From an uncultured Collinsella sp. (lineage in GTDB: Bacteria > Actinomycetota > Coriobacteriia > Coriobacteriales > Coriobacteriaceae), in NCBI GenBank assembly GCA_900554595.1, contig USHZ01000052.1:1-11136 (forward strand): a stretch of DNA of 11,136 bases, given 5' to 3'. The number at the start of each line of letters is the position of its first letter. The first letter of the stretch is position 1. Below, one piece after another: positions 1 to 5,842 of this stretch. The notes beneath the pieces were generated by a model. The model did no database searches and was not told the DNA's origin. It saw only the letters and a list, made by a program, of their open reading frames with translations. The translations under genes were made by a program, and so were the position numbers.

Positions 1-34
1 ACCAGTTGTTGAGAGACTTCATCGTGTTCTTCAT
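1..34 (-). CDS. 5' end of an unidentified gene leaving the window
   Basis: Only the first 11 codons are visible (MKNTMKSLNNW). The start is supported by a strong ribosome binding site, GAAAGGAG, whose last base lies eight bases upstream of the ATG. The same GAAAGGA pattern precedes several other genes in this window. The visible residues are too few to name a family. A plausible sigma-70 -10 box lies about 60 bases upstream. An in-frame ATG four codons later is possible but has no binding site of its own. Confidence 0.6.
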   Translation of the reverse strand, partial: MKNTMKSLNNW

Positions 35-92
35 GTCGGTGGCTCCTTTCGTGATGCCGTGGCGCGGTCGCACCTTGTTGCTGTTGCGCTGC

Positions 93-121
93 ACTATAAC
101 ACAGCAAAGTGTTTGCAGGAA
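93..121 (-). promoter_or_regulatory. Putative promoter for the left-edge gene
   Basis: Read on the minus strand, a TATAGT -10 box (98 to 93) is preceded at 17 bases by TTCCTG (121 to 116), a poor match to TTGACA. The location upstream of a well-marked start codon is right. The weak -35 box keeps confidence low. Confidence 0.35.
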
Positions 122-143
122 ATCTTTTTTTCGAAAAGATTTC
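119..143. repeat. AT-rich 10-bp palindrome
   Basis: GAAATCTTTT (119-128) is the exact reverse complement of AAAAGATTTC (134-143), with TTTCG between them. The palindrome touches the putative -35 region of the left-edge gene. It could be an operator for that gene, or the AT-rich end of the transcript arriving from the microprotein genes. It lacks a GC-rich stem with a U tail, so it is not a typical terminator. Confidence 0.5.
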
Positions 144-149
144 AGCGGT

Positions 150-200
150 GTTTCCCACCGGTCGAAGGGGCGGGCGGGAAACCTTGGCCATCTCGCCCGC
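150..200 (-). terminator. Overlapping stem-loops after the lipid kinase operon
   Basis: Two 7-bp stems share one base. GCGGGCG (170-176) pairs with CGCCCGC (194-200), and GTTTCCC (150-156) pairs with GGGAAAC (176-182). They lie about 20 bases past the last microprotein stop codon, where a terminator is expected. No U-run follows directly, so this is a weak or alternative-fold terminator candidate rather than a clear one. Confidence 0.3.
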
Positions 201-219
201 GCCTTAAGGTGTGGGGTTC

Positions 220-297
220 TTAGGCCTTCTTGCGACGATAGAGCACGAAGCCGCAGACACCGATGATGACGACGGCGCCAACAGCCATGGCGGCCAT
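220..297 (-). CDS. Putative 25-aa single-pass membrane microprotein
   Basis: This is a 25-residue reading frame: about 19 hydrophobic residues (MAAMAVGAVVIIGVCGFVLY) followed by the basic tail RRKKA. The profile resembles the membrane-anchor end of a sortase substrate, or a free-standing microprotein with its C-terminus in the cytoplasm. An in-frame TAG (319-321) lies eight codons upstream and no LPXTG-like motif is present, so it is not the visible end of a longer surface protein. A GAGGG eight bases before the ATG could serve as a ribosome binding site, and a better AGGAG lies too far upstream at about 17 bases. The ATG at codon 4 is an alternative start. It is the second of two similar tiny frames downstream of the lipid kinase. 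Function unknown. Confidence 0.45.
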   Translation of the reverse strand: MAAMAVGAVVIIGVCGFVLYRRKKA

Positions 298-353
298 GTT
301 GTTGCCCTCGGACTTCTCCTAGGTGATTGGATGAATATCATACCAATGTGGAA

Positions 354-446
354 TTACTTCTTCCGGCGGTGGATCACGTTGATCGCATAGCCGATGAGCA
401 TGGCCAGAACAATGACGATAAAGCCGGGCAGGGGAGTGTCGTTCAT
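354..446 (-). CDS. 30-aa single-pass membrane microprotein, coupled to the lipid kinase
   Basis: A short frame encodes a polar N-terminus with a small PLPG stretch, a hydrophobic segment of about 17 residues (F9 to I25, with one Asn at 23), and the basic tail HRRKK. This predicts a single membrane span with the C-terminus inside. A consensus AGGAGG ribosome binding site lies five bases before the ATG. Its first two bases are the last two bases of the lipid kinase TAG stop, so translation is very likely coupled to that gene. The strong site and the clear membrane profile make this more convincing than most frames of this size. It is too short for routine gene finders and I recognise no family. 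A regulatory or scaffolding role beside the lipid kinase would be inference only. Confidence 0.65.
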   Translation of the reverse strand: MNDTPLPGFIVIVLAMLIGYAINVIHRRKK

Positions 447-455
447 GGGGTCCTC

Positions 456-1373
456 CTATTTTCCGAGCGGGGAGAATTCGTCGACGATGAGGTCGAGGCA
501 TTGCGGAAGTGCGCGGGCACCAAAGACGCCCGAGTTGCTGGAGATGATTTCGCCATCGAACTGCATGCCAAGCGACGGCGTGCAGGTGATCTTGGCTTCT
601 TTGGTCTGGATGATCTTGAACTGCGGACGGCCGAGCACCTTGCCGGCGGGGTCGAGTGCGGCGGTGATCACGGTCGGGAGCAGCTGGACGGTTTTTACGG
701 GCTCGATGACCGCGATGTCGACCATGCCGTCGTTCATGCGGCAATCGGGGAACAGGTTGATGTCGTTTTGGATGACCGAGGTGTTGCCGGCCATGCAACA
801 GATGCCATCGAGCTCCTCGACAATGCCGTCATGCTCAATCGTAAAGTGCGCCACCGTGGGGTTGGGTGTGGCGAGCGCTGACAGGAAATAGGCGATCTCG
901 CCGATGTCGTTTTTGGTGGGGGCGGCCTTCATCATGATCTCGGCATCGTAGCCCGAGCCGGCGATGATGATGAAGCCGTGGCGCTTTTCGTTGCCGTTCT
1001 CGTCGAGCCAAAAGAGCTCACCCATGTCCGCCTTGACGGTGCGGCCGGCGCGGCAGGCCTTGGCGAGCGCCGCGGCCTCGGGGGCATTGCCAATGTTGTT
1101 GAAGAACAGGCAGGCCGTGCCGGAGGGGAAGACGAGCGTGGGGACGCCGCATCCGCGCATTTGGTCGAGCACGTTGGAAACGGTGCCGTCGCCGCCCGAA
1201 ATCACCACGCGATCAAACTCGCGCACGTCTGCCACGGCGTCCTCGGGCTCCATGCCATCGCCGATAAAACGCATCACGACCTCGTCGCCACCCTGCGCGA
1301 GGGCGTGCGTGAACGCGTAGATTTCATCTGAGCTGGGGCCCGATGCCGGGTTGTGGATGATAAGGCAGCGCAT
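456..1373 (-). CDS. Diacylglycerol kinase / YegS-BmrU family lipid kinase
   Basis: The 305-aa protein has the hallmarks of the DAGK catalytic family, which uses ATP to phosphorylate diacylglycerol or related lipids at the membrane face. The N-terminal strand carries HNPASG (residues 7-12), the nucleotide-binding GGDGT motif is at 60-64, and the C-terminal lobe contains NDGMVDI (214-220) and FDGE (272-275). Length is normal for the family. One region is odd: the usual P-x-G-T-x-N-D-F segment reads PSGTACLFFNN (83-93), losing the expected Asn-Asp pair. It may therefore act on another lipid, or be a divergent branch. The start is the only sensible ATG before the first conserved strand; its ribosome binding site is weak. 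Two microprotein frames follow, the first coupled at the stop codon. It is divergent from rnd. Confidence 0.85.
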   Translation of the reverse strand: MRCLIIHNPASGPSSDEIYAFTHALAQGGDEVVMRFIGDGMEPEDAVADVREFDRVVISGGDGTVSNVLDQMRGCGVPTLVFPSGTACLFFNNIGNAPEAAALAKACRAGRTVKADMGELFWLDENGNEKRHGFIIIAGSGYDAEIMMKAAPTKNDIGEIAYFLSALATPNPTVAHFTIEHDGIVEELDGICCMAGNTSVIQNDINLFPDCRMNDGMVDIAVIEPVKTVQLLPTVITAALDPAGKVLGRPQFKIIQTKEAKITCTPSLGMQFDGEIISSNSGVFGARALPQCLDLIVDEFSPLGK

Positions 1374-1401
1374 ACTTACGTTCCCGTTCTGTGACTAACC
1401 G

Positions 1402-1409
1402 AGTATAGT
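1402..1409. promoter_or_regulatory. Overlapping divergent -10 boxes (lipid kinase / rnd)
   Basis: TATAGT (1404-1409) faces rnd, and on the other strand TATACT (1407 to 1402) faces the lipid kinase, sharing four base pairs. The two genes diverge across under 100 bp, so both promoters must lie near here. No good -35 box is visible for either: 17 bases upstream of the rightward box is TTCCCG. If both are used, polymerases would compete for the same DNA. Confidence 0.35.
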
Positions 1410-1471
1410 TGTAAGGCAATGCCGATATCCTACCCGTGTTTTTCGGGCCTAACCTTATTCGATGGGTTGAT

Positions 1472-2605
1472 ATGTACATTTCCACACATCAGGCTCTACT
1501 CGACTTTTGCCAGCGCGCTCGTGAGTTCGACGCGATTGCCGTCGATACCGAGTTTTTGCGCGAGCGCACGTTCCACCCGCGCCTGTGCTTGGTCCAGATT
1601 GCCACCCCCGCCGAGAGCGTCGCGGTCGATCCTCTGGTGATCGACGACCTGTCGCCGCTCGCCGAGCTTATGGGCGATGAGAGCGTGACCAAGGTCTTTC
1701 ACGCCTGCTCGCAGGATATGGAGGTTATGCTCCATACCGTGGGCGTGCTGCCGCGTCCCATTTTTGACACGCAGGTGGCCGCCGCCTTTTTGGGCGAGCG
1801 CCAGCAGATTTCCTACGGCGCGCTCGTGCAGACGTTTTGCGGCGTCTCATTGCCCAAGACCGAGTCGCTGACCGATTGGTCGCGCCGCCCGCTGACCGAT
1901 AAGCAGATTGAGTACGCAATCGATGACGTCAAGTATCTGATCGTTGCCTATACCGAGATGATGAGCCGCCTACGCGAGCTGGGTCGTGTGGATTGGGTGC
2001 TCGATGAGCTGCGCCCGCTTGCCGACGAGTCGCACTACCGCGCCGACCGCCATGAGGCATTCCGCAAGGTCAAGCGCATCAACTCGTGCAGCCGCCATCA
2101 GCTGGGCATTGCGCGCGAGCTCGCCGCCTGGCGCGAGGACCGCGCCGAGCGCCGCAACATCCCGCGCAAGTGGGTCATGTCCGACGACACGCTGCTGGCG
2201 CTCGTCAAGCGCAATCCCGTTCGCGTTGAGGAGTTCCGTAGCATCCGCGGTACCGATCAGCTCGGGGAGCGCGACGTGGACGGCGCGCTCATGGCCATCA
2301 AGCGCGGTGCGAGCTGCCCGCACGATCGCCTGCCGCTCATGGTGCGCGGGCACCGTCAGATCTCGCCGGAGCTGGAGAGCGTGACGGACCTGATGTATGC
2401 GCTTATTCGCTTGGTTGCCGAGCGCTCGGGCGTGGCGACCTCGGTTATCGCCTCGCGCGATGACCTGGCCGATTACATCGAGCATCCTGAGCAAAGCCCC
2501 CTGCGCGAAGGCTGGCGTTTTGAGCTTGTGGGCTCGCGCCTGGACGATCTGCTTTCGGGCAATATGGGACTCACCGTGAAGGACGGCAAAATCGAGCTTT
2601 TATAG
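1472..2605 (+). CDS. rnd: Ribonuclease D (3'-5' exoribonuclease with HRDC domain)
   Basis: RNase D trims 3' ends of tRNA precursors and other structured RNAs. The 377-aa protein shows the DEDDy exonuclease fold: VDTEF with D25 and E27, HACSQDMEV with D82, and the third motif YAIDD with Y148 and D152. An HRDC nucleic-acid-binding domain follows at about 205-285 (RHQLGIARELAAWRE). The ATG at 1472 is chosen because MYISTHQALLDFC aligns with the normal N-terminus of the family. A GTG at 1436 would add 12 residues with no family support and no binding site. The ribosome binding site at 1472 is itself weak. The last codons and the stop lie inside a strong inverted repeat, so the 3' end of the transcript is probably folded. 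Confidence 0.9.
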   Translation: MYISTHQALLDFCQRAREFDAIAVDTEFLRERTFHPRLCLVQIATPAESVAVDPLVIDDLSPLAELMGDESVTKVFHACSQDMEVMLHTVGVLPRPIFDTQVAAAFLGERQQISYGALVQTFCGVSLPKTESLTDWSRRPLTDKQIEYAIDDVKYLIVAYTEMMSRLRELGRVDWVLDELRPLADESHYRADRHEAFRKVKRINSCSRHQLGIARELAAWREDRAERRNIPRKWVMSDDTLLALVKRNPVRVEEFRSIRGTDQLGERDVDGALMAIKRGASCPHDRLPLMVRGHRQISPELESVTDLMYALIRLVAERSGVATSVIASRDDLADYIEHPEQSPLREGWRFELVGSRLDDLLSGNMGLTVKDGKIELL

Positions 2606-2640
2606 TTACGCGGTTTTACCAAACCGCGTAACAGCTCGAT
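2591..2640 (+). terminator. Long inverted repeat spanning the rnd stop codon
   Basis: GTTACGCGGTTT (2605-2616) and AAACCGCGTAAC (2621-2632) form a perfect 12-bp stem with a TACC loop. An outer stem ATCGAGCT (2591-2598) / AGCTCGAT (2633-2640) extends it, with TTTATA (2599-2604) bulged on one side. The left arm encodes the end of RNase D and includes the stop codon. No U-run follows, so it may protect the mRNA 3' end or be part of a repeat rather than a classic terminator. Confidence 0.6.
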
Positions 2641-2772
2641 GCTGCAAACGGCCGAGAGCGGCAATCTGACGTTCAATCGTCGCTCGCGTACCAAAGTACG
2701 CGTCACTTTTCTTTCACGTCACCTTGCTCGCTCTCGGCCGTTTTCGCTGACAATGCCAAAACATCGATGCTG
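2636..2772. repeat. 9-bp direct repeats flanking the long hairpin
   Basis: TCGATGCTG occurs at 2636-2644, just before the left arm of the hairpin, and again at 2764-2772, 20 bases after its right arm. This could be a target-site duplication left by a small mobile element. The inverted repeat ends do not coincide with both copies, so chance is possible. Confidence 0.3.
2646..2743 (+). repeat. 98-nt long hairpin (structured RNA or repeat element) after rnd
   Basis: AAACGGCCGAGAGCG (2646-2660) is the exact reverse complement of CGCTCTCGGCCGTTT (2729-2743). Pairing continues inward after one bulged base as GCAA/TTGC, then TGACGT (2667-2672) with ACGTCA (2716-2721), and ends in a hairpin CGCGTAC (2685-2691) / GTACGCG (2696-2702) with a CAAA loop. 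The 3' arm runs into TTTT (2741-2744), so it could terminate transcription from rnd. The length and nested stems go well beyond a usual terminator. A small non-coding RNA or a miniature mobile repeat are the alternatives. Confidence 0.6.
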
Positions 2773-2835
2773 ATATGCTTGCCAGCTGAGTGGGTAGAAT
2801 GCCTCCAACGTGTAACTCGATTCGGAGGAATTCGT

Positions 2836-3540
2836 ATGCCTTATTACTATGGATATGGCTTTGGCATCGACCCGCTGTACCTGCTGGTTGTTCTCGTCTG
2901 CACGGTGCTTGGTCTTGCCGCGCAGAGCTATATCAACTCGACGTACAAGACGTGGTCTAAGGTGCGCTCGGACGGCGACACGGGCGCCACGGTCGCTCGC
3001 CGCATGCTCGACGCCAACGGTTGTAGCGCCGTTGGCATCAAGGGCGTTGCCGGCGAGCTCACCGATCATTACAACCCGCAGGATAACAACCTGTATCTGT
3101 CGGATGCCAACCGTTCGGGCGGGTCGGTCGCAAGCGTTGCCGTCGCCTGCCACGAGGCGGGCCACGCCGCCCAGCGTCAAAGTGGTTATGCCATGATGAA
3201 GGTGCGCACCGCTTTGGTCCCCGTCGTCAACTTTACCCAGAACACCTGGACGATCGTGCTGCTCATGGGCCTGTTTATGAACATCGCGGGACTCACGACC
3301 CTCGCGCTGGTCTTCTTCTCGTTTAGCGTGCTGTTCCAACTGGTTACGCTGCCGGTCGAGATTGATGCCAGTCGGCGCGCCGTGGCGTATATCGAGCAGT
3401 CGGGCATGAGTTCCAAGCAGGTCAACGGTGCCAAGAAGGTGCTGACGGCAGCCGCGCTCACCTACGTGGCCGCTGCGCTCACCTCGATCATCCAACTGCT
3501 CTACCTTATGGCTCGTTACAACAGAAACTCCAACCGATAA
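2836..3540 (+). CDS. Membrane zinc metallopeptidase, YugP type
   Basis: The 234-aa protein fits the neutral zinc metallopeptidase family represented by Bacillus YugP. It begins with a Tyr/Gly-rich stretch (MPYYYGYGFG) and a first membrane segment at about 13-30. The zinc-binding HEAGH is at 106-110, where the two His bind zinc and the Glu is catalytic. Further hydrophobic segments follow at about 127-150, 155-173 and 203-225. E175 in LPVEIDAS is a candidate third zinc ligand. The physiological substrate is not known for the family. The start is fixed by GGAGG seven bases upstream; an upstream in-frame ATG at 2767 would add 23 residues that do not fit the family and has no binding site. It is separated from rnd by 230 bases of structured DNA and is followed by a stem-loop, so it is probably transcribed alone. 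A TAGAAT (2795-2800) is a possible -10 box. Confidence 0.88.
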   Translation: MPYYYGYGFGIDPLYLLVVLVCTVLGLAAQSYINSTYKTWSKVRSDGDTGATVARRMLDANGCSAVGIKGVAGELTDHYNPQDNNLYLSDANRSGGSVASVAVACHEAGHAAQRQSGYAMMKVRTALVPVVNFTQNTWTIVLLMGLFMNIAGLTTLALVFFSFSVLFQLVTLPVEIDASRRAVAYIEQSGMSSKQVNGAKKVLTAAALTYVAAALTSIIQLLYLMARYNRNSNR

Positions 3541-3556
3541 CAAATGGGACCGACGG

Positions 3557-3586
3557 GCGCCGCGGGGATTTGTGTCCCCGCGGCGC
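3557..3586 (+). terminator. Strong GC stem-loop after the zinc peptidase gene
   Basis: GCGCCGCGGGGA (3557-3568) pairs perfectly with TCCCCGCGGCGC (3575-3586) across a TTTGTG loop. It lies 16 bases after the stop codon. No U-run follows, so it may be a U-less terminator or a 3' stabilising hairpin. It separates the peptidase from xseA. Confidence 0.6.
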
Positions 3587-3655
3587 TGTACTATGTGTTG
3601 GACTTGAATTAGCACAGGGCCGGAGCCCATGTGCACGATGACGAAAGGGGGCTGC

Positions 3656-5107
3656 GTGGCAGGCTGGAATCTAACCGGCAATGCCGTTTCCGCCGAGTTC
3701 GACGGATCGGACGAGCAGGAGCGCAAAGAGCTCAGCGTGAGCCAAGCGGTGGAGATCGCCGCCGGCGCGCTCGATGCCATTCCGCAGCTGAGCGTTTTGG
3801 GTGAGGTCACTGGTTTCCGCGGTCCCAATGCCCGAAGCGGCCACTGCTACTTCCAAATCAAGGACGACTCGGCGGCCGTCGACTGCATCATCTGGAAGGG
3901 CGCCTACCTTAAGCGTACCTTCGATTTGCGTGATGGCATGCAGGTGAGCTTTAAGGGCAGCTTCAATCTCTACAAGCCTACGGGTCGCATGAGCTTCGTC
4001 GCCCGCTCGTTTTCGCTGGCGGGGGAGGGCCTGCTGCGTCAGCAGGTGGCTCAGTTGGCCGAAAAGCTGCGTCGCGAGGGTCTGATGGACGAGACACGCA
4101 AACGTCGCATTCCGGTGTTTTGCTCGCGTGTGGCGGTTGTCACCTCGCTTTCGGGTGCCGTAATCGACGACGTCAAGCGTACGCTGCGCCGTCGCAACCC
4201 GCTCGTCGAGCTCGTCTGCGTGGGGGCCAAGGTTCAAGGCGAGGGTGCGCCCGCCGAGCTCATCGAGGGCTTGCGCCGCGCCGCTGCCATTACGCCGGCG
4301 CCCGATTGCATTTTGCTCGTGCGTGGCGGCGGTTCCTTCGAGGACCTCATGACCTTTAACGACGAGGAACTTGCCCGCGCTGTGGCAGCCTGTCCCGTGC
4401 CTGTGGTGACGGGTATTGGGCATGAGCCCGATACCTCGATTTGCGACATGGTGAGCGACCGCCGCTCCTCCACGCCCACGGCGGCGGCCGAATCGGTGGC
4501 GCCGGCTATGACGGAGTTGGCCGACGTGCTCGAGACGCGCCATCAGCGTCTGGGCGCCGCGATGGCTTCGATGATTGGGTCGGATCAGGTCGATCTGGAA
4601 ATGCTCGACCAGCGCGGTCGCCGCGCCTGGGATACCTATACGGCTCGACTGGGCGACGCGCTCGATGCAGCCGCGTGCCGCCCGTGCCTCAACGATCCAA
4701 CGTTTATGGTCGAGCGTCGCGAGTCTGAGCTTGCCCTGACGGCCGATCGTCTGTCCGGCGCCATAACGCGTTCGGTTGGGGCCTTCCGTTCCAACTTCGA
4801 TCGTCTGCCCGAGCGCTTGATCGCAAGCACCTCAGGGCTCGATGGCAAGCGCCATGCGCTCACGCTTGCGAGTTCCCGTCTGGAGCATCAGGGACGTACG
4901 ATGCTCAGCAAACCCGCGTCCGACCTGGGCCGAGCTGCCGCGTCGCTCGATGCCTTGTCGCCGCTCAAGGTGCTTGCCCGCGGTTACTCCATCGCGTACA
5001 GCGATGACGGTGTGGCCACGAGCGCCAAGACCTTTAAGCCGGGCGACGCCATCCGCGTGCGCATGGCGGACGGCAACGTGTCGGCAACCGTCAACGCGGT
5101 CGAGTAG
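3656..5107 (+). CDS. xseA: Exonuclease VII large subunit
   Basis: XseA is the catalytic subunit of exonuclease VII, which degrades single-stranded DNA from both ends in repair and needs XseB. The 483-aa protein has an N-terminal OB-fold (about 27-119; LGEVTGFRG, HCYFQIKD), the nuclease domain with VTSLSGAVIDDV (about 162-173), VRGGGSFEDL (222-231), GHEPDTSICD (255-264) and STPTAAAESV (272-281), a long helical region, and the conserved LARGYSIAY near the C-terminus. The GTG start is preferred because GAAAGG lies about seven bases upstream, matching the pattern of neighbouring genes. An in-frame ATG at 3629 (GGAG only three bases before it) would add nine residues. About 25 residues precede the conserved LSVSQAVEIA start. 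xseB follows after 42 bases, so the two are likely co-transcribed. Confidence 0.93.
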   Translation: MAGWNLTGNAVSAEFDGSDEQERKELSVSQAVEIAAGALDAIPQLSVLGEVTGFRGPNARSGHCYFQIKDDSAAVDCIIWKGAYLKRTFDLRDGMQVSFKGSFNLYKPTGRMSFVARSFSLAGEGLLRQQVAQLAEKLRREGLMDETRKRRIPVFCSRVAVVTSLSGAVIDDVKRTLRRRNPLVELVCVGAKVQGEGAPAELIEGLRRAAAITPAPDCILLVRGGGSFEDLMTFNDEELARAVAACPVPVVTGIGHEPDTSICDMVSDRRSSTPTAAAESVAPAMTELADVLETRHQRLGAAMASMIGSDQVDLEMLDQRGRRAWDTYTARLGDALDAAACRPCLNDPTFMVERRESELALTADRLSGAITRSVGAFRSNFDRLPERLIASTSGLDGKRHALTLASSRLEHQGRTMLSKPASDLGRAAASLDALSPLKVLARGYSIAYSDDGVATSAKTFKPGDAIRVRMADGNVSATVNAVE

Positions 5108-5149
5108 ATTGCGTTTCACAGTGATAGACCCTTAGGAAAGGAAACAGAT

Positions 5150-5416
5150 ATGGCAGAGAAGACCCCGGTCGAGCAGCTTACGTACAAGCAGGCTTCGCAG
5201 GAGCTGGAGCTCATCATCCGCAGCCTTGAGTCGGGCGATATGGAGCTCGAGGAGTCGCTCGAGAGCTACACCCGCGGCGTCGAGCTCCTCAAGAGCCTGC
5301 GTACCCGCTTGTCCGATGCCGAGCAGAAGGTCTCGGTGCTCCTGAAGGACGTCGACGGCAACGACGTGCTCGCCGACGGCGAAGCCGCCAACACCGACGA
5401 CAACCTCTCGTTCTAA
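5150..5416 (+). CDS. xseB: Exonuclease VII small subunit
   Basis: XseB is a small all-helical protein that wraps the C-terminal helices of XseA to form active exonuclease VII. The 88-aa product has the family signature: LTYKQASQELELIIRSLESG followed by LEESLESYTRGVELLKS and a predicted helix-turn-helix arrangement of heptads. The acidic, disordered C-terminal tail (about 70-88) is common in this family. GGAAAGG about eight bases before the ATG supports the start. The position directly after xseA is the classic gene order and strengthens both calls. Confidence 0.93.
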   Translation: MAEKTPVEQLTYKQASQELELIIRSLESGDMELEESLESYTRGVELLKSLRTRLSDAEQKVSVLLKDVDGNDVLADGEAANTDDNLSF

Positions 5417-5423
5417 CCATTCC

Positions 5424-5446
5424 GACCAAATATAATTACCTTGGTC
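5424..5446 (+). promoter_or_regulatory. Possible promoter and dyad upstream of the HIT gene
   Basis: A perfect TATAAT (5431-5436) lies between the arms of an inverted repeat, GACCAA (5424-5429) and TTGGTC (5441-5446). No clear -35 box is present. If real, the HIT gene has its own promoter that a dimeric protein could block. Alternatively the dyad is a weak stem ending the xseAB transcript. Confidence 0.35.
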
Positions 5447-5465
5447 TGTGAGAAAGGAACCAACC

Positions 5466-5801
5466 ATGTGCGATTGCATCTTCTGCAAAATTGCCAACCA
5501 CGAGATCCCCTCGACCGTTGTCTATGAGGACGACCAGGTCATCGCCTTCGATGACCTCAACCCCCAGGCGCCGGTCCACACGCTCGTGATCCCCAAGAAG
5601 CACTACAGTGACATCGCCGACAACGTACCTGCCGAGACCATGGGCGCCATGGCTCACGCCATCCAGGAGGTCGCCAAGGCCAAGGGTCTGGAGGACGGCT
5701 TCCGCGTCATCTCCAACAAGGGCGTCAACGCCGGCCAGACCGTCATGCACTTCCACATGCACGTCCTCGGCGGTAAGAACCTGGGCGAGAACCTCATCTG
5801 A
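5466..5801 (+). CDS. HIT family (HinT-like) nucleotide hydrolase
   Basis: HIT proteins are small homodimeric nucleotide hydrolases or transferases; the HinT branch cleaves AMP bound to lysine and other phosphoramidates. The 111-aa product has the diagnostic HFHMHVLGG, giving the His triad H95-x-H97-x-H99. N-terminal cysteines C4 and C7 (CIFC) form half of the zinc site found in many bacterial members. DDLNPQAPVHTLVIPKKHY (29-47) is typical of HinT/PKCI proteins. AAAGGA about eight bases before the ATG fixes the start; an upstream GTG at 5448 would place the binding site inside the gene. The real cellular substrate cannot be told from sequence. The gene follows xseB after 49 bases and may be read with it or from its own promoter. 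Confidence 0.9.
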   Translation: MCDCIFCKIANHEIPSTVVYEDDQVIAFDDLNPQAPVHTLVIPKKHYSDIADNVPAETMGAMAHAIQEVAKAKGLEDGFRVISNKGVNAGQTVMHFHMHVLGGKNLGENLI

Positions 5802-5842
5802 GGACGCGTAGCCCGTCGACTTGGCTGCCTTTGGAGTAATCT

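Noticed and set aside
6..266. Plus-strand 86-aa frame at the left edge
   Set aside because: It crosses the promoter, palindrome and terminator-like stems, lacks a ribosome binding site and encodes a low-quality Arg-rich product.
1436..1471. Upstream GTG start for rnd adding 12 residues
   Set aside because: The added residues do not match RNase D N-termini and no ribosome binding site precedes the GTG.
2639..2773. Plus-strand 44-codon frame beginning MLQTAESGNL
   Set aside because: It runs through the long hairpin, has no ribosome binding site, and its codons are dictated by the inverted repeat. Probably not translated.
2719..3828. Long minus-strand frame over the zinc peptidase gene
   Set aside because: Shadow of the sense gene; the sense frame has HEAGH, membrane segments and a consensus ribosome binding site.
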